Below, one piece after another: positions 43,150 through 51,482 of a stretch of DNA of 64,000 bases. The position numbers and the translations under genes were made by a program. The stretch is from Rhodococcus antarcticus (GTDB taxonomy: Bacteria; Actinomycetota; Actinomycetes; Mycobacteriales; Mycobacteriaceae). The stretch's first letter is position 1. Every line of letters begins with the position of its first letter. The stretch spans positions 47,008 through 111,007 of the forward strand of contig NZ_CP110616.1 of NCBI RefSeq assembly GCF_026153295.1, given 5' to 3'. The notes below the pieces were generated by a model. That model saw only the letters and a list, made by a program, of their open reading frames with translations. It was not told where the DNA came from and ran no database searches.

Positions 43150-44403
43150 GTGCCCGAGCTCGTCTTCCCGCTCGACTCGTCCAAGCCGTTCACCGACCAG
43201 CAGATCACCGGTCACAACCGCTGGCACCCCGACATCCCCGCCCCCGTCACGGTCAAGCCCGGTGACACCTTCCGGGTGCACTGCCGGGAGTGGTTCGACG
43301 GGGCCATCCACAACGACGACTCGGCCGACGACATCCGCGACGCCCCGCTGAACGGGGTGCACGTGCTCTCAGGCCCGTTCCACGTCACCGGGGCCAAGCC
43401 CGGCGACCTGCTCGTGGTCGACATCGTGGACCTGGGCCCCATCCCCCAGGAGGACTCCGGCCCCCTGGCCGGGCAGGGCTGGGGCTACACCGGGATCTTC
43501 GCCACCCAGAACGGCGGCAGCTTCCTCACCGAACAGTTCCCCGACGCCTACAAGGCGATCTGGGACTTCCGCGGCCAGCAGGCCACCTCACGGCACGTCC
43601 CCGGGGTCAGCTTCACCGGCATCGTCCACCCCGGACTGATGGGCACCGCACCCTCAGCGAAGCTGCTGTCGACGTGGAACGCCCGCGAGGGCGCCCTCAT
43701 CGCGACCAACCCCGACCGGGTCCCGCCGCTGGCGCTGCCCCCGCTCGCCGACTCAGCGATCCTCGGCTCGCTCACCGGCGACGAGTTCGACCGGGTGGCC
43801 GGCGAGGCGGCCCGCACCGCACCGCCCCGGGAGAACGGTGGCAACCAGGACATCAAGAACTTCACCAAGGGGACACGGGTGTTCTACCCCGTGTTCGTCG
43901 ACGGGGCGAACCTGTCCATGGGCGACCTGCACTTCTCCCAGGGCGACGGCGAGATCACCTTCTGCGGAGCCATCGAGATGGGCGGGTTCATCGACCTGCA
44001 CGTCGACATCATCCCCGGCGGCATGGACACCTACGGCGTCAGCGAGAACGCGATCTTCATGCCCGGCAACACCGACCCGCAGTACTCGCAGTGGCTGGCC
44101 TTCTCCGGCACCTCGGTCACCCTCGACGGCGAGCAGCGCTACCTCGACTCCCACCTGAGCTACCAGCGGGCCTGCCTGCACGCCATCGACTACCTCACGA
44201 AGTTCGGCTACAGCCCCGAGCAGGCCTACATGATCCTCGGCGCCGCACCCATCGAAGGCCGGCTCTCCGGCGTCGTCGACATCCCCAACTCCTGCTCCAC
44301 GGTCTACCTGCCGACGGCCATCTTCGACATCGACCTCACCCCCTCGGTGGGCGGCCCCACCCAGATCAACCCCGGTATCGGCGTTCCCCGCTCCAGCTTC
44401 TGA
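43150..44403 (+). CDS. fmdA: Acetamidase/formamidase (FmdA-type), copy 2
   Basis: A 417-residue formamidase with the same blocks as copy 1 (TGHNRWHPDIPAP; DDSADDIRDAP; GDLHFSQGDGEITFCGAIEMGGFIDLH; ILGAAPIEGRLSGVVDIPN) but clearly diverged, so the two are not a recent duplication. AAGGAG places the start at GTG 43150; GTG 43141 is also in frame. It is encoded with its own FmdB-like partner. It could differ from copy 1 in amide range. Confidence 0.93.
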   Translation: MPELVFPLDSSKPFTDQQITGHNRWHPDIPAPVTVKPGDTFRVHCREWFDGAIHNDDSADDIRDAPLNGVHVLSGPFHVTGAKPGDLLVVDIVDLGPIPQEDSGPLAGQGWGYTGIFATQNGGSFLTEQFPDAYKAIWDFRGQQATSRHVPGVSFTGIVHPGLMGTAPSAKLLSTWNAREGALIATNPDRVPPLALPPLADSAILGSLTGDEFDRVAGEAARTAPPRENGGNQDIKNFTKGTRVFYPVFVDGANLSMGDLHFSQGDGEITFCGAIEMGGFIDLHVDIIPGGMDTYGVSENAIFMPGNTDPQYSQWLAFSGTSVTLDGEQRYLDSHLSYQRACLHAIDYLTKFGYSPEQAYMILGAAPIEGRLSGVVDIPNSCSTVYLPTAIFDIDLTPSVGGPTQINPGIGVPRSSF

Positions 44404-44689
44404 CACCAGCCCCCGCCGCACCGTTCACCCCGGTGCGGCGGGGAGCCCCTGACGATCTGGGTATTCGACCGCCTCGGCTGCTCGCTGCGCCACTCCTCGG
44501 CGCGGTGACCGAGATCGGCGAAAACCTCGGGTTACGTCGCACCACGAGCTGGACCACATCGCCGTCGGTTGCGGGGCCGCCTCCGCAGATCGACGCACCG
44601 AATCACGAGTAGCTGACCCTCGCTGATAGCCACCGGGACAGTGCTCGACATCAACGTTGAGTCCCGCCCGGCGCCGGTGCGCAGGCCTG

Positions 44690-45226
44690 TCACGGGTTGC
44701 TCCGCGCGCTGCGCACGAACAGCAAGCCCGATCCCAGGGTCCAGGTGTCGCCGCTGGCGGTGGCCCCGGTCATCCCCACCATGGTCCGCGGTCCGAGAAG
44801 CTCGACGAGCTCGACGTGGCCCACCCCGGCGAACCCGACGACCCGGGTGGGGTCCCACCCGTGGTCGACGCTGAGCCGGCGGGCCACCTGGGCCCAGCCG
44901 GACGGGGTGTCCGCCACGACCAGCACGTCGGGGTCGCCGCCGATCAGGCGTTGCGCGGCCCGGCGCCAGGACGCCGCCTGGGCCGGCCAGGTGACGGTGT
45001 CGAGCACGGTGCGGCCGGGCCGCTCCCAGGCGAGGGCGAACGCCTGTACGGCTGCCCAGGACGCCGGGTGGCGACCGTGGCCCAGGGTCACGGTGCTCGC
45101 AGCGCCCACGAGGTCAAGCACCCGCTCGAGCTCAGCGTCGGTATGAGGGTGGGCGACAGCGGCGGAGGTGGCGACGCGCTTGATCACGGCGTCGGGGATG
45201 CGGGGGGACGGCTCGTGGTTGCTCAC
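44690..45226 (-). CDS. Unknown protein ending the alkylation-repair operon
   Basis: A 178-residue soluble protein with alternating alpha/beta pattern (STVTLGHGRHPASWAAVQAFALAWE; DVLVVADTPSGWAQVARRL; RVVGFAGVGHVELVELLGP; VGMTGATASGDTWTLGSGLLFVRS). The small-residue GHGRHP and GMTGAT loops could bind a ligand. I do not recognise a family. GTG 45226 overlaps the stop of the Ada-like gene by four bases, so it belongs to this five-gene operon. Confidence 0.7.
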   Translation of the reverse strand: MSNHEPSPRIPDAVIKRVATSAAVAHPHTDAELERVLDLVGAASTVTLGHGRHPASWAAVQAFALAWERPGRTVLDTVTWPAQAASWRRAAQRLIGGDPDVLVVADTPSGWAQVARRLSVDHGWDPTRVVGFAGVGHVELVELLGPRTMVGMTGATASGDTWTLGSGLLFVRSARSNP

Positions 45227-45549
45227 GATGGCACCGACCCCGCTGCGCGCTCGGGTGTGATGCCGGGTGGGGTCTTCGGCGCAGTCGTCCTGGCCTTCCA
45301 CTCGGAGTAGGCCGCGGGCATGCACACCGCGCAGGGACGGAACCCCGCGTCGATCGCGGCCTGCTCGTCGGCGAAGAACACCCGGTGCGCCACGTAGCCG
45401 CCCGCGGCGATGGCCCGCAGGGCGGTGGGGCAGCTCAGGCGCCCGTAGATTTTGGAGCGGCGGTGACCACCGACCCGGCCGGGCACCGTGCTGGGGAACG
45501 GATGCAGGTCCGCGTCGTGCAGCACGTAGGTACGTCCGGGTCGGCTCAC
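45223..45549 (-). CDS. Ada-type metal-binding domain protein lacking the first cysteine
   Basis: A 108-residue protein consisting of an Ada Zn-binding domain (SKIYGRLSCPTALRAIAAGGYVAHRVFFADEQAAIDAGFRPCAVCMP). In E. coli Ada the motif YCRPSC gives Cys38 (methyl acceptor) and Cys42. Here the sequence is YGRLSC, so the methyl-acceptor Cys is Gly, while Cys42 and the C..C pair remain. It probably cannot repair methylphosphotriesters. GTG 45549 overlaps the oxygenase stop and its own stop overlaps the next start. Confidence 0.8.
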   Translation of the reverse strand: MSRPGRTYVLHDADLHPFPSTVPGRVGGHRRSKIYGRLSCPTALRAIAAGGYVAHRVFFADEQAAIDAGFRPCAVCMPAAYSEWKARTTAPKTPPGITPERAAGSVPS

Positions 45550-46301
45550 GCGGCGTCGTGGAAGACGAGGGCGAGGGTCATGCGGTGCCCGGAGCGAATC
45601 ATCGACACCCCGTGGCGCACCGGGGCCGCGGACCAGCCACGCGCCGATCGCACCGGTCGGTCACGGGTGGTGAAGACCAGGCCGTGACCGTGCGGGATGG
45701 TGGTCGACGTGCCGCGGGACTGCGCCCGGGGGCGCTGCTCCAGCAGCAGGAACTCCCCGCCGGTGTGGTCGGTCCCGGGGGCGTTCAGGTTGATCACGAC
45801 CTGCAGCGGGAACACCAGGTCGCCGTAGAGGTCGCGGTGCAGGGCGTTCCAGTCCCCCGGCCCGTACTTCAGCAGGATCGGGGTGGGCTTGGTCTGCCCC
45901 GCCTCGTGGCACATCTCCAGCCAAGCGTCAAGGTTCTCCGGCCACGGGGTGGGCCGACCCAGGCGGGTCCACCAGTCCCGGGCGATGGGCAGCAGCCGGG
46001 GGTAGAGCGCCTGCTTGAGCTCGGTGACGGCGTCGGGGAAGGGCTCGGTGAAGTAGCGGTACTGCCCCTCGCCGAAGCGGTGCCGGGCCATGGTGACCGT
46101 CGACCGGAAGCGGGTGTCGTCGTCGTACAGAGCGGCGATCGCGGTGGTCTCGGCGGGACTGAGCAGGGGGCCGATGAGAGCGCACCCCGTGTCGTCAAGG
46201 TCCGCGGCAATCGTGGTCCAGCTCGCGTCGTCGACCCGGGCCCGCCAGGGCGCTGCCGTACTGCCGGCCGATGTGGACCGGGGTGTCCGGGTGGGGGTCA
46301 T
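45546..46301 (-). CDS. 2-oxoglutarate/Fe(II)-dependent oxygenase of the alkylation operon
   Basis: A 251-residue 2OG-Fe(II) oxygenase. It has HRDLYGDLVFPLQVVINLN with the first iron ligands His-x-Asp, GGEFLLLEQRPRAQSR, the distal His (APVRHGVS) and the 2OG-binding Arg (HRMTLALVFHDA). Genes like this sit beside ada/ogt/alkA in actinobacteria and may reverse alkyl damage in an AlkB-like way, though the substrate is not shown. ATG 46301 overlaps the Ogt stop (ATGA). Confidence 0.85.
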   Translation of the reverse strand: MTPTRTPRSTSAGSTAAPWRARVDDASWTTIAADLDDTGCALIGPLLSPAETTAIAALYDDDTRFRSTVTMARHRFGEGQYRYFTEPFPDAVTELKQALYPRLLPIARDWWTRLGRPTPWPENLDAWLEMCHEAGQTKPTPILLKYGPGDWNALHRDLYGDLVFPLQVVINLNAPGTDHTGGEFLLLEQRPRAQSRGTSTTIPHGHGLVFTTRDRPVRSARGWSAAPVRHGVSMIRSGHRMTLALVFHDAA

Positions 46302-46927
46302 GCTGCGGCCTCCAGGGCGAGCAGGGTGCGCTTGGCGTCGACGCCACCGAGGTAGCCGCCGAGGGCACCGTCGGCGCGGACCACGCGGTGGCAGGGCACG
46401 ACCACCGGCAGGGGGTTGGTGGCGCAGGCGGTGCCGACGGCCCGCACCGCCTTCGGGCTGCCGGTCAGGGCGGCGACGGCGGCGTAGCTGGCGGTGGCGC
46501 CGTAGGTGATCTCGGGCAGGTGGTGCAGGACCTCGCGGCGGAACCCCGCCGACAGGCGCCAGTCCAGAGCGACGTCAAAGCTGTGGCGGCGTCCGTCGAA
46601 GTACTCCTCCAGCTCGCGGGTGGTCTCCTCCAGGCGCACCGAGGACCGCAGGATGCGGGGGCTGATCCGCACGGAGAGGGCCTGCAGCACGGCGTCGTGG
46701 TCCTCGCGGGCGTAGGCCACCCGCACGAGGCCTTGCTCGGTCGCCGCGAGCAGCAGCGGTCCCACTGGGGTGTCGACGGTGCGGTAGGCGACGTCGAGGG
46801 TCCCCGCGGCCTGCGCCGCCGCGGCCAGCCGGGTGCGCAGCGCCTCCAGGTGGTCGGCGGTGGCGGGGTGGGCGAAGGTGAGGCAGCCAACCAGGTGGTC
46901 CCTGGTCAGGTCGTCGTCGATGGTCAT
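46298..46927 (-). CDS. ogt: Methylated-DNA--[protein]-cysteine S-methyltransferase
   Basis: A 209-residue alkyltransferase. The active-site PCHRVV contains the acceptor Cys, preceded by the DNA-binding helix-turn-helix (ITYGATASYAAVAALTGSPKAVRAVGTACATNPLPVVVPCHRV) and followed by GGYLGG. It removes alkyl groups from O6-alkylguanine. ATG 46927 overlaps the regulator stop by four bases. The frame is open upstream, but that part is a shadow of the regulator gene. Confidence 0.93.
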   Translation of the reverse strand: MTIDDDLTRDHLVGCLTFAHPATADHLEALRTRLAAAAQAAGTLDVAYRTVDTPVGPLLLAATEQGLVRVAYAREDHDAVLQALSVRISPRILRSSVRLEETTRELEEYFDGRRHSFDVALDWRLSAGFRREVLHHLPEITYGATASYAAVAALTGSPKAVRAVGTACATNPLPVVVPCHRVVRADGALGGYLGGVDAKRTLLALEAAA

Positions 46928-47418
46928 CGTGGTGCTCCCGTCGTGGCGTTCAGGCCTGGGTAGGACGTGCGGAGCGCGGCGATGCCATCGGCACCCGCGC
47001 GTCTGGCGGCCGCCGCGCTGCCCCCGACGAGGGTGGCGACGTCGGCGTAGGGCAGACCGGCGAGGTAGTGGTAGGCAACGACCTGGCGCTGCTTCGGGGC
47101 CAGGCGTGCCACACAGTCGGCGAGGTCGGGGTCGGGGTCGTCCGCGGCAGGGGCCGGTGCCGTGTCGGGGAGTTCGCTGGTGGGGGTCGCGCGTCGTGCC
47201 GTGGCCCGGACAACGTCGACCGCCTTGCGGTGGGCGATCGTGACCAGCCAGGCCTGCACGTTGGCGTCGGCAGGGAGCGCCGGATAGGCCTTCAGTGCGG
47301 CGAGAAAGGTCTCCGACCACGCGTCGTCGGCGTCGACCGGCCCCAGCACAGCCCGGCACACACGCAGCACCGTCGCACCGTGGGCCTCGACGACCGCGTC
47401 GAAGGGCAGCTTGGGCAT
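46924..47418 (-). CDS. ECF sigma factor-like regulator heading the alkylation operon
   Basis: A 164-residue protein with reduced sigma70 region 2 (VDADDAWSETFLAALKAYPALPADANVQAWLVTIAHRKAVDVVRATARR) and region 4 helix-turn-helix (LAPKQRQVVAYHYLAGLPYADVATLVGGSAAAARRAGADGIAALR). ATG 47418 is the likely start. It is the first of five overlapping genes and probably directs their expression on alkylation stress. No anti-sigma gene is visible next to it. Confidence 0.85.
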   Translation of the reverse strand: MPKLPFDAVVEAHGATVLRVCRAVLGPVDADDAWSETFLAALKAYPALPADANVQAWLVTIAHRKAVDVVRATARRATPTSELPDTAPAPAADDPDPDLADCVARLAPKQRQVVAYHYLAGLPYADVATLVGGSAAAARRAGADGIAALRTSYPGLNATTGAPR

Positions 47419-47524
47419 CACACCTCGTAGACGTCTCGGTGGCGGGTTCCGTGAGGTTCGACCCACTGTCCCCCTGACAAGACCACTACGGGGTCAGGGC
47501 CTGGCCGCCGGCTGCACACGGCGG

Positions 47525-47655
47525 TCAGGAGCCGCCGATTAGCCCGAGCTGACGCGGGACGGAGACGCCGTCGTCGAGCCCGATCTCCTCGGTGATGAGC
47601 CCGTTCTCCACCTTCAGGATGGTTGTTCCGGTGAAGTCGTGATGGACGTGAGCCG
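47525..47655 (-). pseudogene. SnoaL-like protein C-terminal remnant
   Basis: The last 40 or so codons of a SnoaL/ester-cyclase-like protein (VHHDFTGTTILKVENGLITEEIGLDDGVSVPRQLG, then a stop). The N-terminal half is missing and the upstream frame is unrelated. Confidence 0.5.
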
Positions 47656-47711
47656 GACACGACGCCCCTGAACTCCACCCCGCCCTGGCGCGCCGGGGTT
47701 AGCGTCCCGGT

Positions 47712-47870
47712 GTGCGGACCACCTTCCACGGGCAGCTCGATGCCCTGCTGGCCCAGCTCTTCGCCCTGTGCCGGCTCACCGAGGTCGCCCTCGCCCGAGC
47801 ACCCCGCGTCCTGCTCGGGGCGTTCGCACGGGCCGATGGGCTGGGGCTCGAGGTCTTGGACCAGCTGTGA
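47712..47870 (+). pseudogene. PhoU N-terminal fragment, coupled to MFS gene
   Basis: A 52-codon frame from GTG 47712 begins like actinobacterial PhoU (VRTTFHGQLDALLAQLFALCRLTEVALARAPRVLLGAF). It stops at 47870, after the first helix pair of a normally 220-residue protein. Its TGA overlaps the GTG of the MFS gene by four bases. It could be a relic kept as a translational leader, or a small gene; the former is more likely. Confidence 0.6.
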
Positions 47871-49093
47871 CTGCTACCGGCAGGACGGTGGCCGCCGGGG
47901 CCACTGCCAACCTGGCCGTGGGCACCTTGTTCGCGTGGAGCCTGGTGGCCGAGCAGGCGGCGGCTGATGTGGGCGCAACCGGTGCCGTCACCTCCGCTGT
48001 ATTCGCCACCGCGATCGCCACCTTTGCGGTGACGCTGCTCGCCGTCGGGCGGCTGGACCCGCAGCCGCCCTCCCGGTTCTTGTTGGTCGCGGCGGCGGTG
48101 GTCGCCGGGGCCGGGTTGGGCCTGGCCGCCGTCTCGCAGGATCCCGTGACGCTGTGGTTCGGGGTGGGTCTGCTGTTCGGCGCGGCCAACGGGCTGGCCT
48201 ACGGGGTGGCCGCCGGGATGGCCGCGCGCGCCCCGGCTGCGAGGCGGGGGGCGGTGACCGGGGTGGTGGTGGCCGCCTACGCGGCCGGACCGATCCTGCT
48301 GGGGGCCGCCGGACCGCGGTTGGTGGCGGTGGAGGGGTGGCGTGCGTGTGTTGGGGGTCTGGCCGTGGTGGTGACCGTGCTGCTGCTCGTCGCTGCGGGT
48401 CTGGCACCCGGTGACCAGGATCGACACCAGTGGGACGAGAAGGACGGCGCGGCCGCCGAGCCGGTCGGGCGGGGGACGGTGCTGCTGCTGTGGCTGGTGT
48501 TCGCCGGTGGAGTCGCACCGGCACTGCTGGTCTTCGCCCATGCGCTCCAGCTGGCCGCGGCCCGCGGTCTCGGCCCGGGCGCCAGCGGCATTGCGGTCTC
48601 CGTGCTGGCGGCGGGCAACCTGCTCGGACGGGTGGGAGGGGGCTGGCTGTCGGACAGCGTGGGTCGGGTCCCGGGTCTGGCACTGGCGCTGGCTGCGACC
48701 GGGATCTCCGTGGGCGTGCTGGCCACGGACGTACCACCGGGTGTCGTGCTCACCGCCTTCACCACGGTAGGCGTGTCCTACGGAACGGTGTCGGTGCTCA
48801 TCGTCGCCGTCACCACCGACCGGGTGGGGGTGCGGGCGTTCCCGCGGGCCTACGGCTGGGTGTTCACCGCGTGGGGATGCGCCGGGCTGATCGCACCGGT
48901 AGCCGGGGACGCGCTGCTGGGGGCCGGAGGGCAGGCGAGGGCGCTCATCGCCGTCGCCGCCCTGCCGCTGCTGCCTGCGGCTCTGGCCCTGCTGGCGCTG
49001 GCCCGCCTGAATCCGCCGAACGTGAACGGGGAACCTCCTCGACCAGCCACCGAGCCCAGGGTTGAGCTGCCCTCGACCCCGCCCGGGACGTAA
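47867..49093 (+). CDS. MFS transporter, OFA-like
   Basis: A 408-residue permease with about twelve hydrophobic helices and MFS loop motifs (WLSDSVGRVPGLALA, the G-x-x-x-D-x-x-G-R loop; GAANGLAYGVAAGMAARA). The helix pattern recalls the oxalate:formate antiporter (OFA) branch. GTG 47867 is translationally coupled to the PhoU-like fragment. The end of the gene lies in a 45-bp tandem repeat, so the last codons are probably not conserved. Substrate unknown; an organic acid is likely. Confidence 0.85.
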   Translation: MTATGRTVAAGATANLAVGTLFAWSLVAEQAAADVGATGAVTSAVFATAIATFAVTLLAVGRLDPQPPSRFLLVAAAVVAGAGLGLAAVSQDPVTLWFGVGLLFGAANGLAYGVAAGMAARAPAARRGAVTGVVVAAYAAGPILLGAAGPRLVAVEGWRACVGGLAVVVTVLLLVAAGLAPGDQDRHQWDEKDGAAAEPVGRGTVLLLWLVFAGGVAPALLVFAHALQLAAARGLGPGASGIAVSVLAAGNLLGRVGGGWLSDSVGRVPGLALALAATGISVGVLATDVPPGVVLTAFTTVGVSYGTVSVLIVAVTTDRVGVRAFPRAYGWVFTAWGCAGLIAPVAGDALLGAGGQARALIAVAALPLLPAALALLALARLNPPNVNGEPPRPATEPRVELPSTPPGT

Positions 49094-49165
49094 GCCGCCG
49101 CTGGTGGGCCCCGCAGGGTGACCCCGCCCGGGACGTAAGTCGCCGCTGGTGGGCCCCGCAGGGTG
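49076..49165. repeat. 45-bp tandem duplication at MFS 3' end
   Basis: Copies at 49076-49120 and 49121-49165, both starting ACCCCGCCCGGGACG, differ at one base. A partial third copy follows. The first copy contains the MFS stop codon. Confidence 0.88.
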
Positions 49166-49269
49166 AACCCCACCGGGAACGCGGCAGCCCAACGGGGTGC
49201 GAGCGCTGGCGGGTCCTATATGCCCTGTCCGGAGGACATTCCGGTGACGGGGCGTCGTCCGGGACGAGA

Positions 49270-49441
49270 TCTCCGGAGGGAGAGCTACGCCATCATCAGC
49301 GCCGTCATCCACCTCGCGCATGCCCTGAAGCTGGACACCGTCGCCGAGGGCATCGAAACCCTCGCCCAGGCCGAGACCCTGCACGGGCTGGGCTGCGACC
49401 ACGGCCAGGGCTTCCTGCTCGGCCGTCCTGCACCCAGCTGA
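49270..49441 (+). pseudogene. EAL-domain C-terminal remnant
   Basis: About 56 codons match the end of an EAL phosphodiesterase (AIISAVIHLAHALKLDTVAEGIETLAQAETLHGLGCDHGQGFLLGRP). The EAL motif and metal-binding core are absent. No proper start is seen; the preceding DNA is the tandem repeat region. Confidence 0.65.
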
Positions 49442-49577
49442 GGGTCACCACGACCAACGGCTATGAAAGGTCAATCTCTCCTGCGGGCACGGTGCGATCG
49501 AACTGAGACGGCACCACCCAGGAATTCGCACGCTACCGGCATCTTCGTGTTCACGGTGTAGTCGCTACGGTCCGCGA

Positions 49578-50456
49578 ATGGATGATGGTCAGACGGTGGG
49601 CTGGTTGGGGTTGGGTGCGATGGGGACGCCGATGGCGGTGCGGCAGGCCGCGGTGGGCCGGGTGGTTGTTGCGTTTGATCCCGGTGCCCCCGCACCGGCG
49701 GGTGTCGAGCTGGTGTCGAGTCCGGCCGCGGTGGCGCAGGTGGCCGACGTTCTGGTGCTGATGGTGGCGACCCCGGGGCAGGCTGAGTCCGCCTTGTTCG
49801 GGGCGGATGGTGCGGCCGGCGAGCTGCGCCCGCCCGCCAGGGTGGTGGTCCTGAGCACCCTCGGCCCGGCGTGGGTCCGTGACCTGGCGGACCGGCTGCC
49901 GGCGGGTGTCGTCGTGGTGGACGCGCCGGTCAGCGGGGGTGTGGTGCGGGCGGCGGCCGGAACCCTGCTGATCATGGCCGCCGGGGTCTCTGGGCGGGAC
50001 CGGGAGTTCCTGGCGGTCCTCGGGGAGGTGGTTGACGTGGGGGATCGGCCCGGTCAGGGGCAGTCGATGAAGATGGTGAACCAGGTGCTGTGCGGTGTGC
50101 ACATCGCCGCCGCGGCGGAGGCACTTGCCGTGGCGCAGGCGCTGGGCATCGAACCCGGGTTCGCGTTGGACACGATCCGGCGTGGTGCTGGGGCGTCGTT
50201 CATGTTGGACGATCGCGGGCCCCGGATGGTGGCGGGGCCTGATGGTCAGGTGCGCAGCGCCATGTCCTTGTTCGTCAAGGATTTGCAGCTTGTCCTGGAC
50301 GAGGCCGGGGCCGCACATCTACCTACACCGGTCGTCCAGGCCGCTTTGGGGCAGTTCGCCGCCGCCGCAGCCGCGGGTCTGGGCGGCCACGATGACGCTG
50401 AGCTGTTCGACCATGTGCGGCCGGGCGGAGCTGGTGGGCGGGGCGGCACGCTCTGA
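49578..50456 (+). CDS. 3-hydroxyacid dehydrogenase, L-threonate dehydrogenase (LtnD)-like
   Basis: A 292-residue beta-hydroxyacid dehydrogenase. It has the N-terminal Rossmann motif (VGWLGLGAMGTPMA), substrate-binding VDAPVSGGVVRAAAGTL and the catalytic Lys region (GQSMKMVNQVLCGVH). Next to two DUF1537 kinase genes, the LtnD type is the best fit: it oxidises L-threonate or D-erythronate at C2 before phosphorylation and decarboxylation. 3-hydroxyisobutyrate or tartronate semialdehyde are alternatives. It converges on the epimerase gene. Confidence 0.85.
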   Translation: MDDGQTVGWLGLGAMGTPMAVRQAAVGRVVVAFDPGAPAPAGVELVSSPAAVAQVADVLVLMVATPGQAESALFGADGAAGELRPPARVVVLSTLGPAWVRDLADRLPAGVVVVDAPVSGGVVRAAAGTLLIMAAGVSGRDREFLAVLGEVVDVGDRPGQGQSMKMVNQVLCGVHIAAAAEALAVAQALGIEPGFALDTIRRGAGASFMLDDRGPRMVAGPDGQVRSAMSLFVKDLQLVLDEAGAAHLPTPVVQAALGQFAAAAAAGLGGHDDAELFDHVRPGGAGGRGGTL

Positions 50457-50479
50457 TCGCCCCACCCACCTGCTCAGCT

Positions 50480-51367
50480 CTAGTGCTTGGGCAGCGCTCG
50501 CCCGTCGGCGTCGAGGTAGTCACGCCAGGACCGCTTCGGCGCCCACCCGAGCTTGTCCATGGCCTTGCGCGAGGAGATGCCCGAGGCGTCGACCCGCTCG
50601 AGGTCCCGTAGCTCGATCGCGTCGCCGTAGTACTGCTTGAGGACCGCGGCGAAGTCGTGGCCGCCGACGTTGTCCGGTGAGGCGATGTAGAACACCTCGT
50701 GGCCAGGTAGGTCGCTCTCGGCGGCCAGGACGATCGCGTCCGCGAGGTCGTAGGCGTCGATGTAGCTCCACAGGTTGGGGCTGGTGACCGCGGCGTCGCG
50801 CACCTGGGGGCCGAGGTTCTGCTCGTAGTTGCCCTCGTTCTGGACCCAGCTCGGCCGGATCGAGATGCACCGGATGTCGGAGCGCTCGACGGCGGCGTCC
50901 ATCAGCTTCTCCCCGAACAGCTTGGTCAGCGCATACGGGTCCTGGGGGTGGGCTGGGTGCAGCTCGTCGACGGGGGCGTAGTCGGGGAGGAAGTCACGCT
51001 CGGGGAAGAAGAAGCCGGGGACGGTCTCGCTGGAGATGTTCACGAAGCGCTGGACGCCGAAGCGGACGGCGGCCTCGAGGACGTTGAAGGTGGCCATGAT
51101 GTTGGTCTGGAACACCACGTGTGCGGGGTTCCCGGTGGGTTCGGGGATGGCCGCGGCGTGCACGACGGCGTCAGCGCCCCGGATCACGGCGAAGGCGTCG
51201 CCGGCATCGGTCAGGTCGGCCATCCGGTAGTCGGCGCTGCCGGGCGGCTTGCGCTCGAACCCGGGTCGGGTGAGGTCGGTGGCGAGCACGTCGTGGCCCG
51301 CGTCGAGGAGGGCCTGGGTCGCGGCGCGACCAACCTTGCCGTGGGCTCCGGTGACGACGATCTTCAT
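50480..51367 (-). CDS. NAD-dependent epimerase/dehydratase (extended SDR)
   Basis: A 295-residue extended short-chain dehydrogenase (VVTGAHGKVGRAATQALL; ADAVVHAAAIPEP; catalytic YALTK; SIRPSWVQNEGNYEQNLG). It resembles uronate or sugar-acid dehydrogenases and epimerases. GAAGGA precedes ATG 51367. It is the last gene of the minus-strand sugar block, after the GntR regulator. Substrate not readable; an aldose or acid sugar is likely. Confidence 0.83.
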   Translation of the reverse strand: MKIVVTGAHGKVGRAATQALLDAGHDVLATDLTRPGFERKPPGSADYRMADLTDAGDAFAVIRGADAVVHAAAIPEPTGNPAHVVFQTNIMATFNVLEAAVRFGVQRFVNISSETVPGFFFPERDFLPDYAPVDELHPAHPQDPYALTKLFGEKLMDAAVERSDIRCISIRPSWVQNEGNYEQNLGPQVRDAAVTSPNLWSYIDAYDLADAIVLAAESDLPGHEVFYIASPDNVGGHDFAAVLKQYYGDAIELRDLERVDASGISSRKAMDKLGWAPKRSWRDYLDADGRALPKH

Positions 51368-51482
51368 GAGTTGTCCTTCGTTGGTCGTTGAGGGGTGCCG
51401 GGCAGCCCGGTGTGGGCCCCGGTAGGGGTGGGTACCGCTGTGACGGGAACGCAGTACGGGGGTGTGTTGAGGGGCTGAACGG

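Noticed and set aside
47699..49402. Minus-strand frame of 567 codons
   Set aside because: Gln/His/Arg/Pro-rich shadow antisense to the MFS gene; no recognisable domain.
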